Below, in pieces: positions 30,501 to 43,476 of a DNA stretch of 64,000 nt. Source of the DNA: Microglena sp. YARC (Eukaryota > Chlorophyta > Chlorophyceae > Chlamydomonadales > Chlamydomonadaceae); contig CM039464.1 in NCBI GenBank assembly GCA_022414725.1, forward strand, positions 32,266,465-32,330,464, read 5' to 3'. A program made the translations under genes and the position numbers. Every line of letters begins with the position of its first letter. The stretch's first letter is position 1. The notes under the pieces are model-generated. The model was not told where the DNA came from. It saw nothing but the letters and a program-made list of their open reading frames with translations, and searched no databases.

Positions 30501-31495
30501 TCCATAGGTGCCGAAGTCAAAAAACGCCTCAAGTTGGTACAAGATTGTGGTACAGAGCCGTACAGGCCCCAAAATGCTCGGAATCAAATTCTGTCTGGCC
30601 CACCTTTCGTGCAATTGTGTCAGCTACGCGCACATGTATTTCCTGTCCGCATTCGAATGCGAGCAGCCTTGGTACGGAAGGCCGTTGGCAGTACATCAGA
30701 TGTGCGATAAATTGTGGTACAATTCCAGATCGCGCCAGACACGAGGCCGCGCGAGCTATTCCGAATCATGTTACCGCAAGACGAAAGGCTTATCAAACCC
30801 CTACCACAAGGTCGGAGGCTGCGCTTCAGCCTTGGCCTCGGAATTTACTAAGATAGCAGTACAACTCGTAAATTCACCTGATCACCTCCCAATCCCACCT
30901 CCCAACTTGAGATTTCACATCCCTTTCCTAAATCAAAAACTAACTTCAGATGTGGATGTTTGATACAAAGTTAAAAAAAGTTGTTTTTTGAATATATTTT
31001 GAAAACAAATTTGAATTTTCATTTTTTTTTTACAGTAGTCTTCGTGCTACGAAGCAAAGCTAAGACCCAAAATGAAACAATTCAGCTTGTGCAGCGCTGT
31101 ACCACCCTTAAAGCACCCACAATATGTAAATAATCAGTATTTTTTGGGTCTATCTTCACCCGTGCTGCCCATGTACTGCCATCCAAAGCCTAATAAAACA
31201 ATTACTTCAGAGGAAAGATGTGCACAATAGGGCTACTTTTATTTTACGAAAACTTGTTTTTGATAGCAATAGGCTCTGTTCCACTTCTACGTAAAATCCG
31301 TACCGACTTAGGAAGCCCCGTAGTGAAAACAATCACATGTTTTGCTTTGCCTGCTTCCCACCACCTGAGATAACCCAACTCTGGGTATTTTTATGTTGAA
31401 CTGATGTGGTTAGGTAACTTATTAGCAAAAAAAAGTTTTCTTTGGACTTGATGTAGTAGGTGAAAACCAGCCGTACCACTCAGGGTCGAACTTAG
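30501..31495. other. no gene recognised
   Basis: A plus frame of 151 codons (30,508-30,963) has no motif, no splice context and no family likeness. The rest is AT-rich. I cannot assign a function. Confidence 0.4.
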
Positions 31496-31499
31496 GCAC

Positions 31500-31735
31500 T
31501 TATGGAGATATGCATCAATAAAATAGATGCAAGCAGTAAATAAAAGCAATGCATGCATGAATAAAATATATGGAAACAATAAAAACAGCAATATATGCAT
31601 AAATAAAATAGATACAAGCGATAAATAAAAGCAATGCATGCATGAATAAAATAGATACAAGCAATAAATGAAAGCAAAGCATGCACACCTGTACCACTTG
31701 CACTTGTCCTGGACAGACGTACGAGGGACACCGAG
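31500..31735. repeat. dispersed repeat D2
   Basis: Several AAAGCAATGCATGCATGAAT and AAAATAGATACAAGC units, then GCACACCTGTACCACTTGCA and CTTGTCCTGGACAGACGTAC. Confidence 0.8.
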
Positions 31736-31821
31736 ACGGAACACCGGCGCTAACAGGTCTCTAGTCTCCTTCAAGAGATCCATCATCTCCTCAAACAGCC
31801 GGGATCGAGGATACCTGTAGG

Positions 31822-32028
31822 GGGGTATGGTATGGTATGGTAGGGCCGTAGGGTGGGGTGGGGTAGGGTAGGGTAGGGTAGGGCTGTAGGGTATGGTTTG
31901 GTAGGGTAGGGCCGTAGGGTAGGGTGGGGTAGGGTACGGCCGTAAGGTAGGGTGGGGTAGGGTAGGGTAGGGCTCTAGGGTAGGGTAGGGTAGGGTAGGG
32001 TAGGGTAGGGAAGGGTAGGGTAGGAGAG
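31822..32028. repeat. (TAGGG)n pentamer array
   Basis: Degenerate TAGGG, TGGGG and TATGG pentamers with GCCGTAGGG interruptions. The phase is five, so it is not a TTAGGG or TTTAGGG telomere array. Confidence 0.9.
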
Positions 32029-32184
32029 TGCTGCTACAGTCTGGTGGCGTTTTCATATATAAGTTTCTTTCACAGAACAGGTGGTCAGATATGTCGTTTA
32101 TCTTCACACATGATGTCTTTAGATATGAGTTTGTTTGATTGCTGGTACTTGGGTGCAGCACAAGTTTGTTTTAATATTTAAAAC

Positions 32185-33245
32185 GTATTCCGGATTTTTA
32201 ACCATAAAAAAGACGCAGATAAAGCCTGCTATATCGACCTATCTGATAATGACCACAAGACTAACCCCCCTTCTTGCTGGGACTTGTATGAAGCACGCAT
32301 TGAAGGGCTTGTAAGCTAAAGCTACATCCAACCAATTAATTGTAAGTTTACACAGGTTTACAACTTAATTTTGTTATAGCATTTAAAATGTATTCCATAA
32401 AAAAGACGCAGTTAAAGCATGTTATCTCCACCAATATAAGCATGACCACAAGTGCAACCCACCTAATTGCAGGGACTTGTATGAAGTACACATTGAAGGG
32501 CTGGAATGCAGGGACTTGTATGAAGTACACATCGAAGGGCTGGTATGCGGAAGCTAAATCTAACAAACAAATTGAAAGTTTACACAGGTTTACAACTCAA
32601 TTTTTTCTAATCTTTAAATTATTCCATAAAAAAGTACATAAAGCCTGTTATCTTGACCAATCTAACCAAGAATAGAAGTGCAACCTACCTAATGGCCAGG
32701 ACTTGTATGAAGCACACATTGAAGGGCTGGTATGCAGAAGCCACATCTAACCAATTAATTGTAAGTTTACACAGGTTTACAACTTAATTTTGTTATAGTA
32801 TTTATAATGTATTCCATAAAAAAGACGCAGCTAAAGCATGTTATCTCCACCAATATAAGCATGAACATAAGTGCAACCCACCTAATTGCTGGGAATTATA
32901 TGAAGATTGCATTGAAGGTCTGGTAAGCCAAAGAACAAATTCATTGAAAGTTTACACAGATTTATAACTTCATTTTGCTGTAATCTTAAACATGTATTTC
33001 ATTTCATTTCATAATCTTAAACATGTTTTTCATTTCATTTCATTTCATAATCTTAAACATGTATTTCATAAAAAAAAAAAAAATGAAGCCTGTTATCTCG
33101 AGCAATCTAATCATGACCAGAAGTGCAACCCACCTAATTGCGGGGACTTGTATAAAGCACACATTGAAGGGCTTGTAAGCCAAAGCTACATCTTCAATCT
33201 CGACCACCCTGGCGTCTGCTCGAACAGATGGGTCAAACCTGACTG
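32185..33245 (+). repeat. five coding-like tandem copies, 200-bp unit
   Basis: Each copy has CCATAAAAAAGACGCAG, then an open stretch such as KACYLHQYKHDHKCNPPNC and DLYEVHIEGL, then GTAAGC or GTATGC, then ACATCTAACCAATTAATTGT and TTTACACAGGTTTACAACTT. The Cys spacing C-X10-C-X5-C is kept in most copies while silent and non-coding positions vary. The last copy (near 33,085-33,165) runs on to VCSNRWVKPD and a stop at 33,246. This looks like an exon with its 5' splice site amplified in tandem; the parent gene is unknown. Confidence 0.6.
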
Positions 33246-33359
33246 ATCGTCTAGATTCAGTACTGTCACTTCCCATATGTGATTTGCTCTGAAAGAATGA
33301 AAACACATATGTGTTAGAGATGCTTATGTGCTAGTCTTAGTCCAATTGATGCATATGTA

Positions 33360-33485
33360 ATAGTGTTTGCGTTAGTGTTTGTTTGCGTGTGAGTTTGCTT
33401 TGCTTGTGAGTGTGATTGTGAGTGTGTGTGTTGGTGCAAGTGTGAGTATGCGTGTGGGTGTAAGTACGAGAGTAAGAGTGTAAAT
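33360..33485. repeat. GTGTGAGT-type low complexity
   Basis: Degenerate GTGTTTGCG and GTGAGTGTG words. Confidence 0.8.
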
Positions 33486-33739
33486 GTGCATTTAGAGACA
33501 CACCGCCCATGATCTGCCTCTGCAAGACATTGCAGAGTGCTATGCTAGCTGAGGAGCAATGGCTGGTGTGGTGGTGGTGGTGGGGGGGATAAAAGCTTCT
33601 TTCTGGGCAGGGGGGGTATATGGTCTAGGTTGAATACTTTCTCGAGATGAGATATCAACAGTCGAAAGAGGCGAGAGACAAAGACAAATGTTTCGGATTA
33701 CAGAGAGCTGAGGTCACCCTGGGTCATTGGCTCTCTTTT

Positions 33740-34215
33740 GCAGGTACAAGCAGCAGCTTCTAGACAGCTCCCTGGGCCAGAGAATAGGGTGAAGGGCATA
33801 GCAATTCATTTCAGGTCAAGCAGCAGCTTCTAGGCAGCTCCCTGGGCAAGAGAATACAGTTAAGGGCATAGCTTTTCTTTTCTGGTATGAGCAGCAGCTT
33901 CTAGGCAGCTCCCTGGGCCAGAGAATACAGTTTAGGGCATAGCGTTTCTTTTCAGGTACGAGCAGCAGCTTCTAGGCAGCTCCCTGGGCCAGAGAATACG
34001 GTTAAGGGCGTAGCGTTTCTTTTCAGGTACGAGCAGCAGCTTCTAGGCAGCTCCCTGGGCCAGAGAATACAGAGTTAAGGGCATAGCGTTTCTTTTCAGG
34101 TACAAGCAGCAGCTTCTAGGCAGCTCCCTGGGCCAGAGAATATGGTAAAGGGCATAGCAATTCATTTCAGGTCAAGCAGCAGCTTCTAGGTAGCTTCCTG
34201 AGCCAGCCCTGGGCC
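33740..34215 (+). repeat. 70-bp tandem repeat, seven copies
   Basis: Units: TTTCAGGTACGAGCAGCAGC, TTCTAGGCAGCTCCCTGGGC, CAGAGAATACAGTTAAGGGC, ATAGCGTTTCT. The core GCAGCTTCTAGGCAGCTCC recurs singly at 11,405, 37,917 and in three copies at 38,020-38,200. Each unit holds TTTCAG, an acceptor-like site. Confidence 0.9.
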
Positions 34216-34474
34216 AAGCCCCAAGATTGCAACAATACAGGAAAGGTAGTTGCGTCAGCTTCAAGGTGCACTAGGTTGCATCAGGTTTGGATGACAGGCC
34301 AGTCGGGGGGGCTGCCTACAAGCTTGCCTGCCTGCTGCTTGTAGCTGAAAAGAAAAGCTAAGCCCTGAGTGCAACGCTGGGCTTGACAGCACTCAATGCA
34401 ACATTACTTGGTGTATGCTCTTTCTTTCCGAGAATTCCAGTTCAACACCCTTTGTCCTCAACAAACATCCTGTT

Positions 34475-34670
34475 TCAGTGACTGGCTCAATGGTAGAGCA
34501 CGGCGGAACAAGAAGGTGCGGGGTTTAAATCCCTGCGGATGCGCTTTAGTGTTCGGAGTTGCTGTCAACCACTTGGTAGCTTTGTCCAGGTAAAATAGCA
34601 GCCTGTTCTCTACCACCGAAAGACAGGGCTCCCTCGATACTATGCCCCACCAGGCGTTCTCATTGCTTTG
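34475..34670 (+). mobile_element. tRNA-derived SINE-like element
   Basis: Box A TGGCTCAATGG (34,483-34,493) and a box B-like GGTTTAAATCC (34,521-34,531, two changes from consensus) are followed by GCCTGTTCTCTACCACCGAA, AGACAGGGCTCCC and the family end CCCCACCAGGCGTTCTCATT. The head belongs to a different tRNA type from the copy at 4,672, while the 3' end is shared. Confidence 0.65.
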
Positions 34671-35885
34671 TCCTCAACAAACATGGAGATCTCACTTCCT
34701 CCCCCCTCCCCTCGGACCCCAAAATTCTATTGCGGTAACACGAACACCACCGACACACTCCCACCCCATCCACCCACCATCATCACCCACCTCCACTCAC
34801 CACCACCACCACCAACAACACACACCACCACCAGCACAGGCACTCCTACAAGCAAAACAGCTTGGACCAACTGACATCCGGTCCATGAACGGCGCCCCAC
34901 CTTGACTCCAACATATTTGAAGCTGTTCTTGTTCTCTCTGCCCATGATGCCACACTTGTAAGGAAGGGGGGGTCTAGTCTACTGAAGTGGTTTTGGGGCC
35001 TGCTAGGATGGGGGGCTACCAGGGTGGGGGACCAATGGGGCGGGGGGCTCCTGGAGTTGGGGGGCCCTGTAGGAGAGATATAGTCCGTTGGAGTAGGGGG
35101 CTCCTTGGAAGGGGGCCCACTGTGGTGGGAAGCTCCTTGAGTGGGAGCCAACTAGAGTGGAGCTTTAGCTACGTTAATTTAGCTGGAGCGGTTACAGGTA
35201 AGGAGGGAAGGAACTGGGGGAGGGAGAGCAGCACGTCGAAGTGTACCCCGAATAAATTCAGGAGCTGGGGGTGCACATCGTGCTGTGATGGAAGTTTGCT
35301 GGGCCGATGGACGGCAGTTGTCTGGATGGCTGCATTTGTCGTTTGATGGGTTGGTTGGTTGTGCGCGAGTGACGGAGATGCCTTCGAGCCGGTGACTCTA
35401 CAAGTGCGAAGGGTCCTCAAGATGGAATCACGCAATTTATAGGTGAAGGGCACTGGATTGAAGCTGAATAGGTGTTTGCAAAAAGGAGGGGTGAGAGCAA
35501 GGGCGGTGGGGCATGAAATAGTAAGGGCCGTTGAAGGCACGAAGGAAATTGATTCGGCTGCGGATTGGCGTGGCCCCGTCAGGGATTTGGCTACCTGTCG
35601 CTGTCGTTGTCGCTGTCGTCTCCGCTGTCGACTCTCGATTCCGGCCTCTCACTTCTAGCCAAGCCTATCCATCCACATGTGCTTTGTTTACTCTCTTCTC
35701 CCTCCTGCTCCGAAAGCTCTTATAGCACATGACTCATGCTCATTTTCTAAACCTCTGCGCCGATGGGCAGGCACCTCCGCTTTCCGTCGCCCTAGTCCGC
35801 CACTTGCGCGAAATGCATGCAAGTGATCCCTATCGATCGCATTAATCCCCGCATCATATTTTCCCCTAAGCATATCGGCACACAA
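34671..35885. promoter_or_regulatory. upstream region of the IF-2 gene
   Basis: 34,760-34,850 is a CCACCACC/ATCACC low-complexity tract and 34,985-35,160 is G-rich (CTAGGATGGGGGG-type words). No TATA box is clear; TTATAGCA at 35,719 is the nearest match. A first in-frame ATG at 35,817 lies 69 bases before the chosen start. Confidence 0.35.
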
Positions 35886-36651
35886 ATGAACTCCATCAGG
35901 AGCAAGTTCGGTGCCAGTGTGTCGGGCCTGGCGCCTGCAAGCGCTAGGCATGGGTGGGATCGAAGTGCTTCCACTCCGTTCTCATCCAATGCGGAAGGCT
36001 TTGAGAACAAAAATGATCCCGCCAAGTCAAAAGCAGCAGCAGCCAAGGAGTGGGCAGCCCGTTACAAAGATCTGGAGCCACCAGGGGGTACGGCTGGTAG
36101 GGGTGAGACCAGCACGCCACTGGGGGGGGGCACGCCCCTGATCAGGAAGCCCAAGGGGGGCAAGAAGAAACCATTATCCAGATCAGGGGAGCCCACCTCT
36201 GCATGGGCACAGCACCTCTGGGTGGCCTGGCAGGGCTGGACAGCAGCACTACATGGTGGCAGGGGGGGCAGTGCAGGCCAGCAGACCGGCAGCCATCTAG
36301 GGGCTAGCCAAGATATCCACCCTGGTAGCTCTTCCACCTCTGTTGGTTCGACGAACGTAGATCATACAACGACCCCGGTGCTCCCCCCACCTGGCCCTAA
36401 CAATGAGCCAACATGGTTACAGCATGTGTACCGAGGCACAGTCATCGGTATGCTGCACAGCTACTACCTCACGAACTCTGTCAGCTTTACAGGTTGGGCT
36501 ACTAGCAGCATATCTTCCCCTACGACTTTATCAATCAGCAGTTCAAGCAAGGAAGCTAGCCACATAGAAGCAGGACCGGATGAAGGGAGCAAGTCAAGCG
36601 CAAAGGGTGCACAAGATCTTAATTTCAATGCACAGCCTTTGGAAGCAGCAA
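35886..36651 (+). CDS. IF2: IF-2 exon 1 (residues 1-255): transit peptide and linker
   Basis: Basic, Ser/Ala-rich N-terminus without early acidic residues, then a Gly/Ser/Pro-rich linker ending [11 protein letters not shown]. Donor GTGAGT at 36,652. The last 25 bases and the donor are copied seven to nine times in the following intron. Assignment to IF-2 rests on phase and order; the sequence itself is not conserved. Confidence 0.65.
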
Positions 36652-39600
36652 GTGAGTGCTGGTGATCTGTTATAAAATAAATAGTGTGCAGTTTCAGTGC
36701 ACAGCCTTTAGAAGCAGTGAGTGAGTGCTGGTAATCTGTTATACAATAAATAGTGTGCAGTTTCAGTGCGCAGCCTTTGGCAGCAGCAAGTGCGCAGTTT
36801 TGGGAGCAGGGAGTGATTGCTGGTATTCTGTTATAAAATAAATAGTGTGCAGTATCGGTGCACAGCCTTTGGAAGCAGCGCGTAAGTGTTGGTGATCTGT
36901 TATAAAATAAATAGTGTGCAGTATCGGTGCACAGCCTTTGGAAGCAGCGCGTAAGTGTTGGTGATCTGTTATTAAGTAAATAATGCGCAGTATAAATGCA
37001 CAGCCTTTGGCAACAGCAAGTGCGCAGGCTTTGTGAGCAGGGAGTGAGTGCTGGTGATCTGTTATACAATAAATAATGCGCAGTATAAGTGCACAGCCTT
37101 TGGCAGCAGGGAGTGCGCAGGCTTTGGGAGCAGGGAGTGAGTGCTGGTGATCCGTTATAAAATAAATAGTGCGCAGTTTCAGTGCACAGGCTTTGGAAGC
37201 AGCGAGTGAGTGCTGGTGGTCTATAATACAATAAATAGTACGCCTTATTACAAGGCATATAATACAATAAATAGTATAATATAATATAATATAATACAAT
37301 AAATAGTATATAATTCAATAAATAGTCTATAATACAATAAATAGTATGCCTTATTACGAGGCATACAGTGTCTAGGGGACCAGCCCGTTTGCTTGCACTG
37401 GGGCAAACCACCTAATCCTCTGTTTTGACGTAATGTTGAACCATAGGATGACAAACAGATGGCTATATATTTGAAATCAGCGAGTCAGAGCTGATTATCT
37501 GTTTATTGCATAACGTTACATTACATTATTACAGTACGTTACATCAACAGGCCATTGTTGACCCAAGGCAAGCCTCCGCAACATCCGGGAGGGGTCTTCC
37601 AACTACTCCTCAAAATTAGATAGGCAATATTGCAGCAAGCAAGCATTTTTATCAGCAGGACTTTCATACACTGACGGAACGTCTCGTTCAAACATGGGAG
37701 GAAAAACATAATAATATAAATCAACAACCCCAAAACTAGAAAATATATATTAATAAGCAGACAACTAGACAATACAAATAACAGTGACTTGAACACAGAG
37801 TAACATAAAAAACAATTGAGATGTTTTGAACTTCCGCTGGATTTACAATTAAGTTCCAAGATTGCAGCCACTCATGCAAGCATGTGACCATCACTGTTTC
37901 TTTTTTGCGGCTACACATTGCAGCTTCTTCCCAGCTCCATAGGCCATCCATCAGGGCCAACCCAAAGATTTTAGCTGCACTAGAATGCCCCTCGTGTCAG
38001 CCTCAATACACCGTAGCTAGTCTCAGGGCTGGACCATGGACAAATATATGGAGTTGCCTAGAAGCTGCCTCAATACACCGTAGCTAGTCTCAGGGCTGGA
38101 CCATGGACAAATATATGGAGTTGCCTAGAACCTGCCTCAATACACCGTAGCTAGTTTCAGGGCTGGACCGTGGACAAATATATGGAGTTGCCTAGAAGCT
38201 GCTATACGCAGCCCCCAAAAGAAACAATGGTGACCATAGCAATGAATAAATCATACATAAATCCAGCCTTATAGACCGCATTCCCACCTGAATTCAGGAA
38301 TGCTTGTGCTGGTGCTTCTATGCCGACTGCCATACTGAACCTAAACAAATAGTGCTGCCATGATAATCTTAGCGACTTAGACTGTGCTGCATTCTCTTAG
38401 CAGCGCTAACCAAGTGTGTCCACCCATGCGTGCAGCTAGCAGACACAATGCCTTGAAGCTCACTGTTGCTGGTGCCTCCATGACAACTGCCACAATGGAC
38501 CTAAACAACTAGTATTACCATGATAACCTTAGGGAAGACTGTGCTGCATGCTCCCATCACCGCTAACCAAGTGTGCCCACCCATGCGTGCAGCTAGCAGC
38601 CATGAAACCTTCAAGAACGCTGGTGCTGGTGCCTCGTCTCAAGTCAAGCCCCCTGACTCCCTCTCAGTAGCGGCGGCGACCCAGCGTGTCCGAGACGTCA
38701 GCCCCATCATTCGAGATGTCAGCAATTCCCGCAAGAGAAAACTTATCAACCCATACTTACAACCCAGCAGTACCTTGATCTTCCCCCTTGGCTCCCTCGC
38801 CAGTCGGTCAGGCCCCCAGCCATCAACAACCTCAAACGAGACCAACACCATTAGCCAGGCGCCAGCTAGCTCCGCCACTAGAGACATTAACCTTAAACGA
38901 CTCGAGGCTCTGATGAAAGGCATGGGCAGCCCAGCACCAAAGCCCACCATGCCACAGACGTACTCACCCAGGTCCTCAATAGGAGGAGCCTCGCCCACGT
39001 CCTCAAAGCTGCCCAGTGGGAAGCTGGTGCGACCAGGTGGGAAGCTGGCCGGCCGTGCCAATGAGTCTGACACTCGAGTGTTTGACATGTTCAGCTGTAA
39101 TACAGAGCAGCTAGATACAGATTCCGATGCACAGGGCTGGATTCAGTTCAGCGGTGTAAAGAGAGTGGAGGTAAAGCATTCAAAAAGGTGGGATTCTGAG
39201 CTCCCTCCTAATTTTTATTTTATTTTTCTACGTATTCAGCTGCAACATGGATTCAGGGTTTAGGGTTTAGGGTTGAGTGATTCTGTTCAGCAGCGTGAAG
39301 AGTGGAGTTGCAGAGCATGGTACTGGGTGGGATTATGAGCTGCCTCCTCATTTTTTATTTTTTTCTACATATTCAGCTGTAACATGGATTCAGGTTTAAG
39401 GCTTTAGTGATTCAGTTCAGCGGCGTGAAGAGCAGAGTTGCAGAGCATGCTACTAGGTGGGATTCTGGGTTCTCTCCCATGTTTGATTGTATTTTTCTAC
39501 GTATTCAGCTGCAACACAGAGCATGCAACTAGGTGGCTTTCTGGGTTGCCTCCCTAATTTTCTTTTTTGTACAAACCATTTTGGACTCTGTTTGCTGTGT

Positions 39601-42600
39601 TACTGTTTGACTGGCATACCTCTTCTTCGCCCTCCTTCACACCACACACCTACCCCCCCACACCCACCCACCCACCCACCCATCACCACCAGCACACACA
39701 CATATACGCACAAACGCACACACATACACACACATATACACACATGCGCACACACATACACACATACCCACACACACACGCACACACCTACACGCATTCA
39801 CACACATACACATACATACACACACATACATAAACATACATGCACACACATACACACATACACACACCTACACACACACACCTATACACACATACACACA
39901 CATACATACACACACATACACACACATATACACACATACACACACATGCACCTACACACACACACACACATACACACACATGTTATTCTGTGCAGTCGGC
40001 AGCCAAGTTCTTTGCCGTATGCCAGCTCACCGGTGGTCACCTCCCGTTCCCGGTCAGCCAGTCAGCTTCACGGGATCGGAGCCCTGGCACGCCTAAAGCG
40101 ACAGCAGCTGGTGGCCGACATCCCCTCAACAGATCTTGAGACCTTCTTAATCTCCAGTGTGGCACCATCAGTGGCTGACATCCCTTCAAAGGACCTCAAG
40201 GCCTCCCCAATCACCAGCGTGTCCCCAGCAGCGATAGCAGCCGCAACTGTAGCAGTACAAGGGTCTCCTGCATCCCTCCAACCCCAATCGTCTACTGTGG
40301 ATTCATCTGTGCACGTGTCAGAAGCATCAGTTGAGAAGGCCTCAGCGGTACAGGGGGATGTACATGAGGTGGTAGAGTCCGCCCATCTGTCTGCGCATGC
40401 CTCAGCCAGTGAGGTACAGAGCAGTACAGCAGCGATGCCAGCTGTCACGTCTCCTGATCCAACCTCAAGCGTGGAATCAGTGGCTGGTGAAGCTGGCATG
40501 AATCTGGCAGGAAGCCAGGCAGAATCTGCAGCTGAAGAGATTAGTGCCCCAAGTGCTGTGGACCAGGCTAGCGAAGTACGATCAGAGGCTACGCCGTCGC
40601 AGAATATGATGGAAGCTATTGCACGATTCAGAAAGGCCCTTATAGCTAAGCCAATACAAGCTCCAAAACCATCTCAGCAAACTCTGCTCCGCCAACAAAT
40701 GGCTGAGATGGAAGCCAACAATGAGAGGGCCAGGCAGCAGGAGAGGATAAATAAACAAGCCAAGCTAGCTAGCCCAGCTCCAGCTCCAGCTGTTGCAGCT
40801 GAACTAAACTTAGATGAGCTGTTCGACTCACTCTCGGCAGGAATGCCGGAAGCCAGTACTGCCTCTAGTAGTGCTCCCGATGTCTGGTTGGATGGAGCTG
40901 GACCGGCTGAAACTTGGCAGGTTCCGGAAGCCAAGCCGATTGATAACGACATAGGGGGACCCGAGCGCAGACGTGTGGTCGATTGGGTGGGTGAGATCCA
41001 GGCCAAGGCAGCTTTAGCAGCTCAGGAAGCTGCCCTGAAGCCACGAGCACCTGCGCAGAAGGTGGCGGCCACTGCATCTGCAGAGGGTCCAGGGTTTAGG
41101 GAGGTACAGGCCCTCCCTGTCAGTGTTGGAGAGCGAAGGGGCCCCCCCAAGGAGGTGTTCATAAGAGATGGAGTGACTGTGCGGGAACTGGCCAAGCTTT
41201 TGCAGGTGATTCTTGATCTTGGATCACCTGCTGTGGTCATACATCTCCTGCTCCCCTTGACTTGATTTGACTTCACTTCACTTCACTTCACTTCACTTCA
41301 CTTCACTTCACTTCACTTCACTTCACTCGACTCGACTCGACTTGACTCGTGCAGGCCAAGCACTTGCAGGTGACTCATGATCTTGAATCACCTGCCTTGA
41401 TCATATATCACCTGCTCCCCTTGACTTGACTTGACTTGAATTGACTCGACTCGACTTGAATTGACTTGACTCGACTTGACTTGACTCGACTCGACTCGAC
41501 TCGACTAGGCTCTTGCAGGCCAAGCACTTGCAGGTGACTCGTGATCTTGAATCACCTGCCTTGATCATATATCACCTGCTCCCCTTGACTTGACTTGACT
41601 TGACTTGACTTGAATTGACTCGAATTGACTTGAATCGACTCGACTCGACTCGACTTGACTTGTGCAGGCCAAGCACTTGCAGGTGACTCATGATCTTGAA
41701 TCACCTGCCTTGATCATATATCACCTGCTCCCCTTGACTTGACTTGACTTGACTTGAATTGAATTGACTCGAATTGACTTGACTCGACTCGATTCGACTC
41801 GACTTGACTCGTGCAGGCCAAGCACTTGCAGGTGACTCATGATCTTGAATCACCTGCCTTGATCATATATCACCTGCTCCCCTTGACTTGACTTGACTTG
41901 ACTTGAATTGACTCGACTCGACTTGACTTGAATTGACTCGACTTGACTTGACTCGACTCGACTCGACTAGGCTCTTGCAGGCCAAGCACTTGCAGGTGAC
42001 TCGTGATCTTGGATCACCCGTCTTGGTCATGCATTACCCACTCCCCCAATCCCCTTGACTGACTTGTCTTGTCTTGACTTCACTTCAATTCAATCCAATT
42101 CAATTCAATTCACTCCATTCCACTCCACTCCACTCCACTCCACTCCACTTGACTTGGCTTGAATTTATTTGATGTAACTGTTCAAATCAATTTTGCTTGA
42201 GTGCTAGCAATTTTTCTGTACTGCAAGCGTACTACAGGCGTAAAATCATGTCAAGTCATTCAATGGAAACAGACCGTCACTGCATCTCCCTTCAGTCCTG
42301 TTGACATGCCCCGATAAAGAATGCACACTTGACTCTGCCCATGCGCCCACCCACCCAACCAACCAACCAACCAACCAACCAACCAACCACCTACCCTCCC
42401 CCCCACCCACCACCCACCCACCCACGCACGCACAAACCCACCTACCCTCCCACCCACCCACCTACCCACCCACCTACCCTCTCAGCCACCCACCTGCCTA
42501 CTCCATGCTTCTCCCTGCCACTCTACTCGCTCACCCACCCTACTCGCTCATCTACCCACGCACCCACCCACCACCTCGCCTGGTCACCACCAGCCAACTG

Positions 42601-42900
42601 GAGGCCTTCCTGTTTGACCAGCCGGGCGATACAAATCGCTCCGTGAATGACACAGTCTCACTCACCCACCCTCCCACCTGCCTACTCCATGCTTCTCCCT
42701 GCCACCCTACTCGCTCACCCACCCTACTCGCTCATCTACCCATGCACCCACCCACCACCCACCACCTCGCCTGATCACCACCAGCCAACTGAAGGCCTTC
42801 CTGTTCAAACAGCTGGGCGAGAAAAGTCGCTCCGTGGATGGCACAGTCGAACTCACCCACCCCCCCCACCTGCCTACTCCATGCTTATCCCTGCCCCCCC

Positions 42901-42931
<31 letters not shown>

Positions 42932-43425
42932 GCACCCACCCACCCCCCCACCACCTCACCAGGTCACCACCAGCCAACTGGAGGCCTTCCTCTTCGACCA
43001 GCTCAGCAAGAAAAAGTCGCTCCGTGGAGGACACAGTCTTCCCTGAGTCTGCCCACCCACCCACCCACCCACCCTCCCACCGGCCTACTCCATGCTTCTC
43101 CCTGCCACACTACTCAACCACCCACCCACCCACCACCTCGTCAGGTCACCACCAGCCAACTGGAGGCCTTCCTCTTTTACCAACTCGGCGAGAAAAGTCG
43201 TTCCGTGGAGGACACAGTCTTCCCTGAATCTGCTGAGTTGGCGGCTATCGAGTTTGGTCATGTCGGCATTAGGGTAGAATCCGATGAGTTGGAAAGACTA
43301 CCCCGCCCTGCTGTTATCACCATCATGGGACACGTGGACCATGGCAAGACTTCCTTGTTAGATGCGATGCGCAAGACAAATGTGGTGGACTCAGAGGCGG
43401 GTGGAATAACACAGGTGGGTGATAC

Positions 43426-43476
<51 letters not shown>

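Noticed and set aside
30508..30963. 151-codon plus-strand frame
   Set aside because: Composition is fairly ordinary, but no motif, promoter or splice sites could be tied to it.
31822..32028. Telomere end
   Set aside because: Pentamer, short, degenerate and internal.
36464..37411. 315-codon minus-strand frame with repeated [12 protein letters not shown]
   Set aside because: Repeat translation of the exon 1-end echo array in IF-2 intron 1.
42583..43050. Additional true exons of IF-2 (copies of exon 4 start)
   Set aside because: They break off before the GTPase part and have no donor; only the copy at 43,145 continues into conserved sequence.
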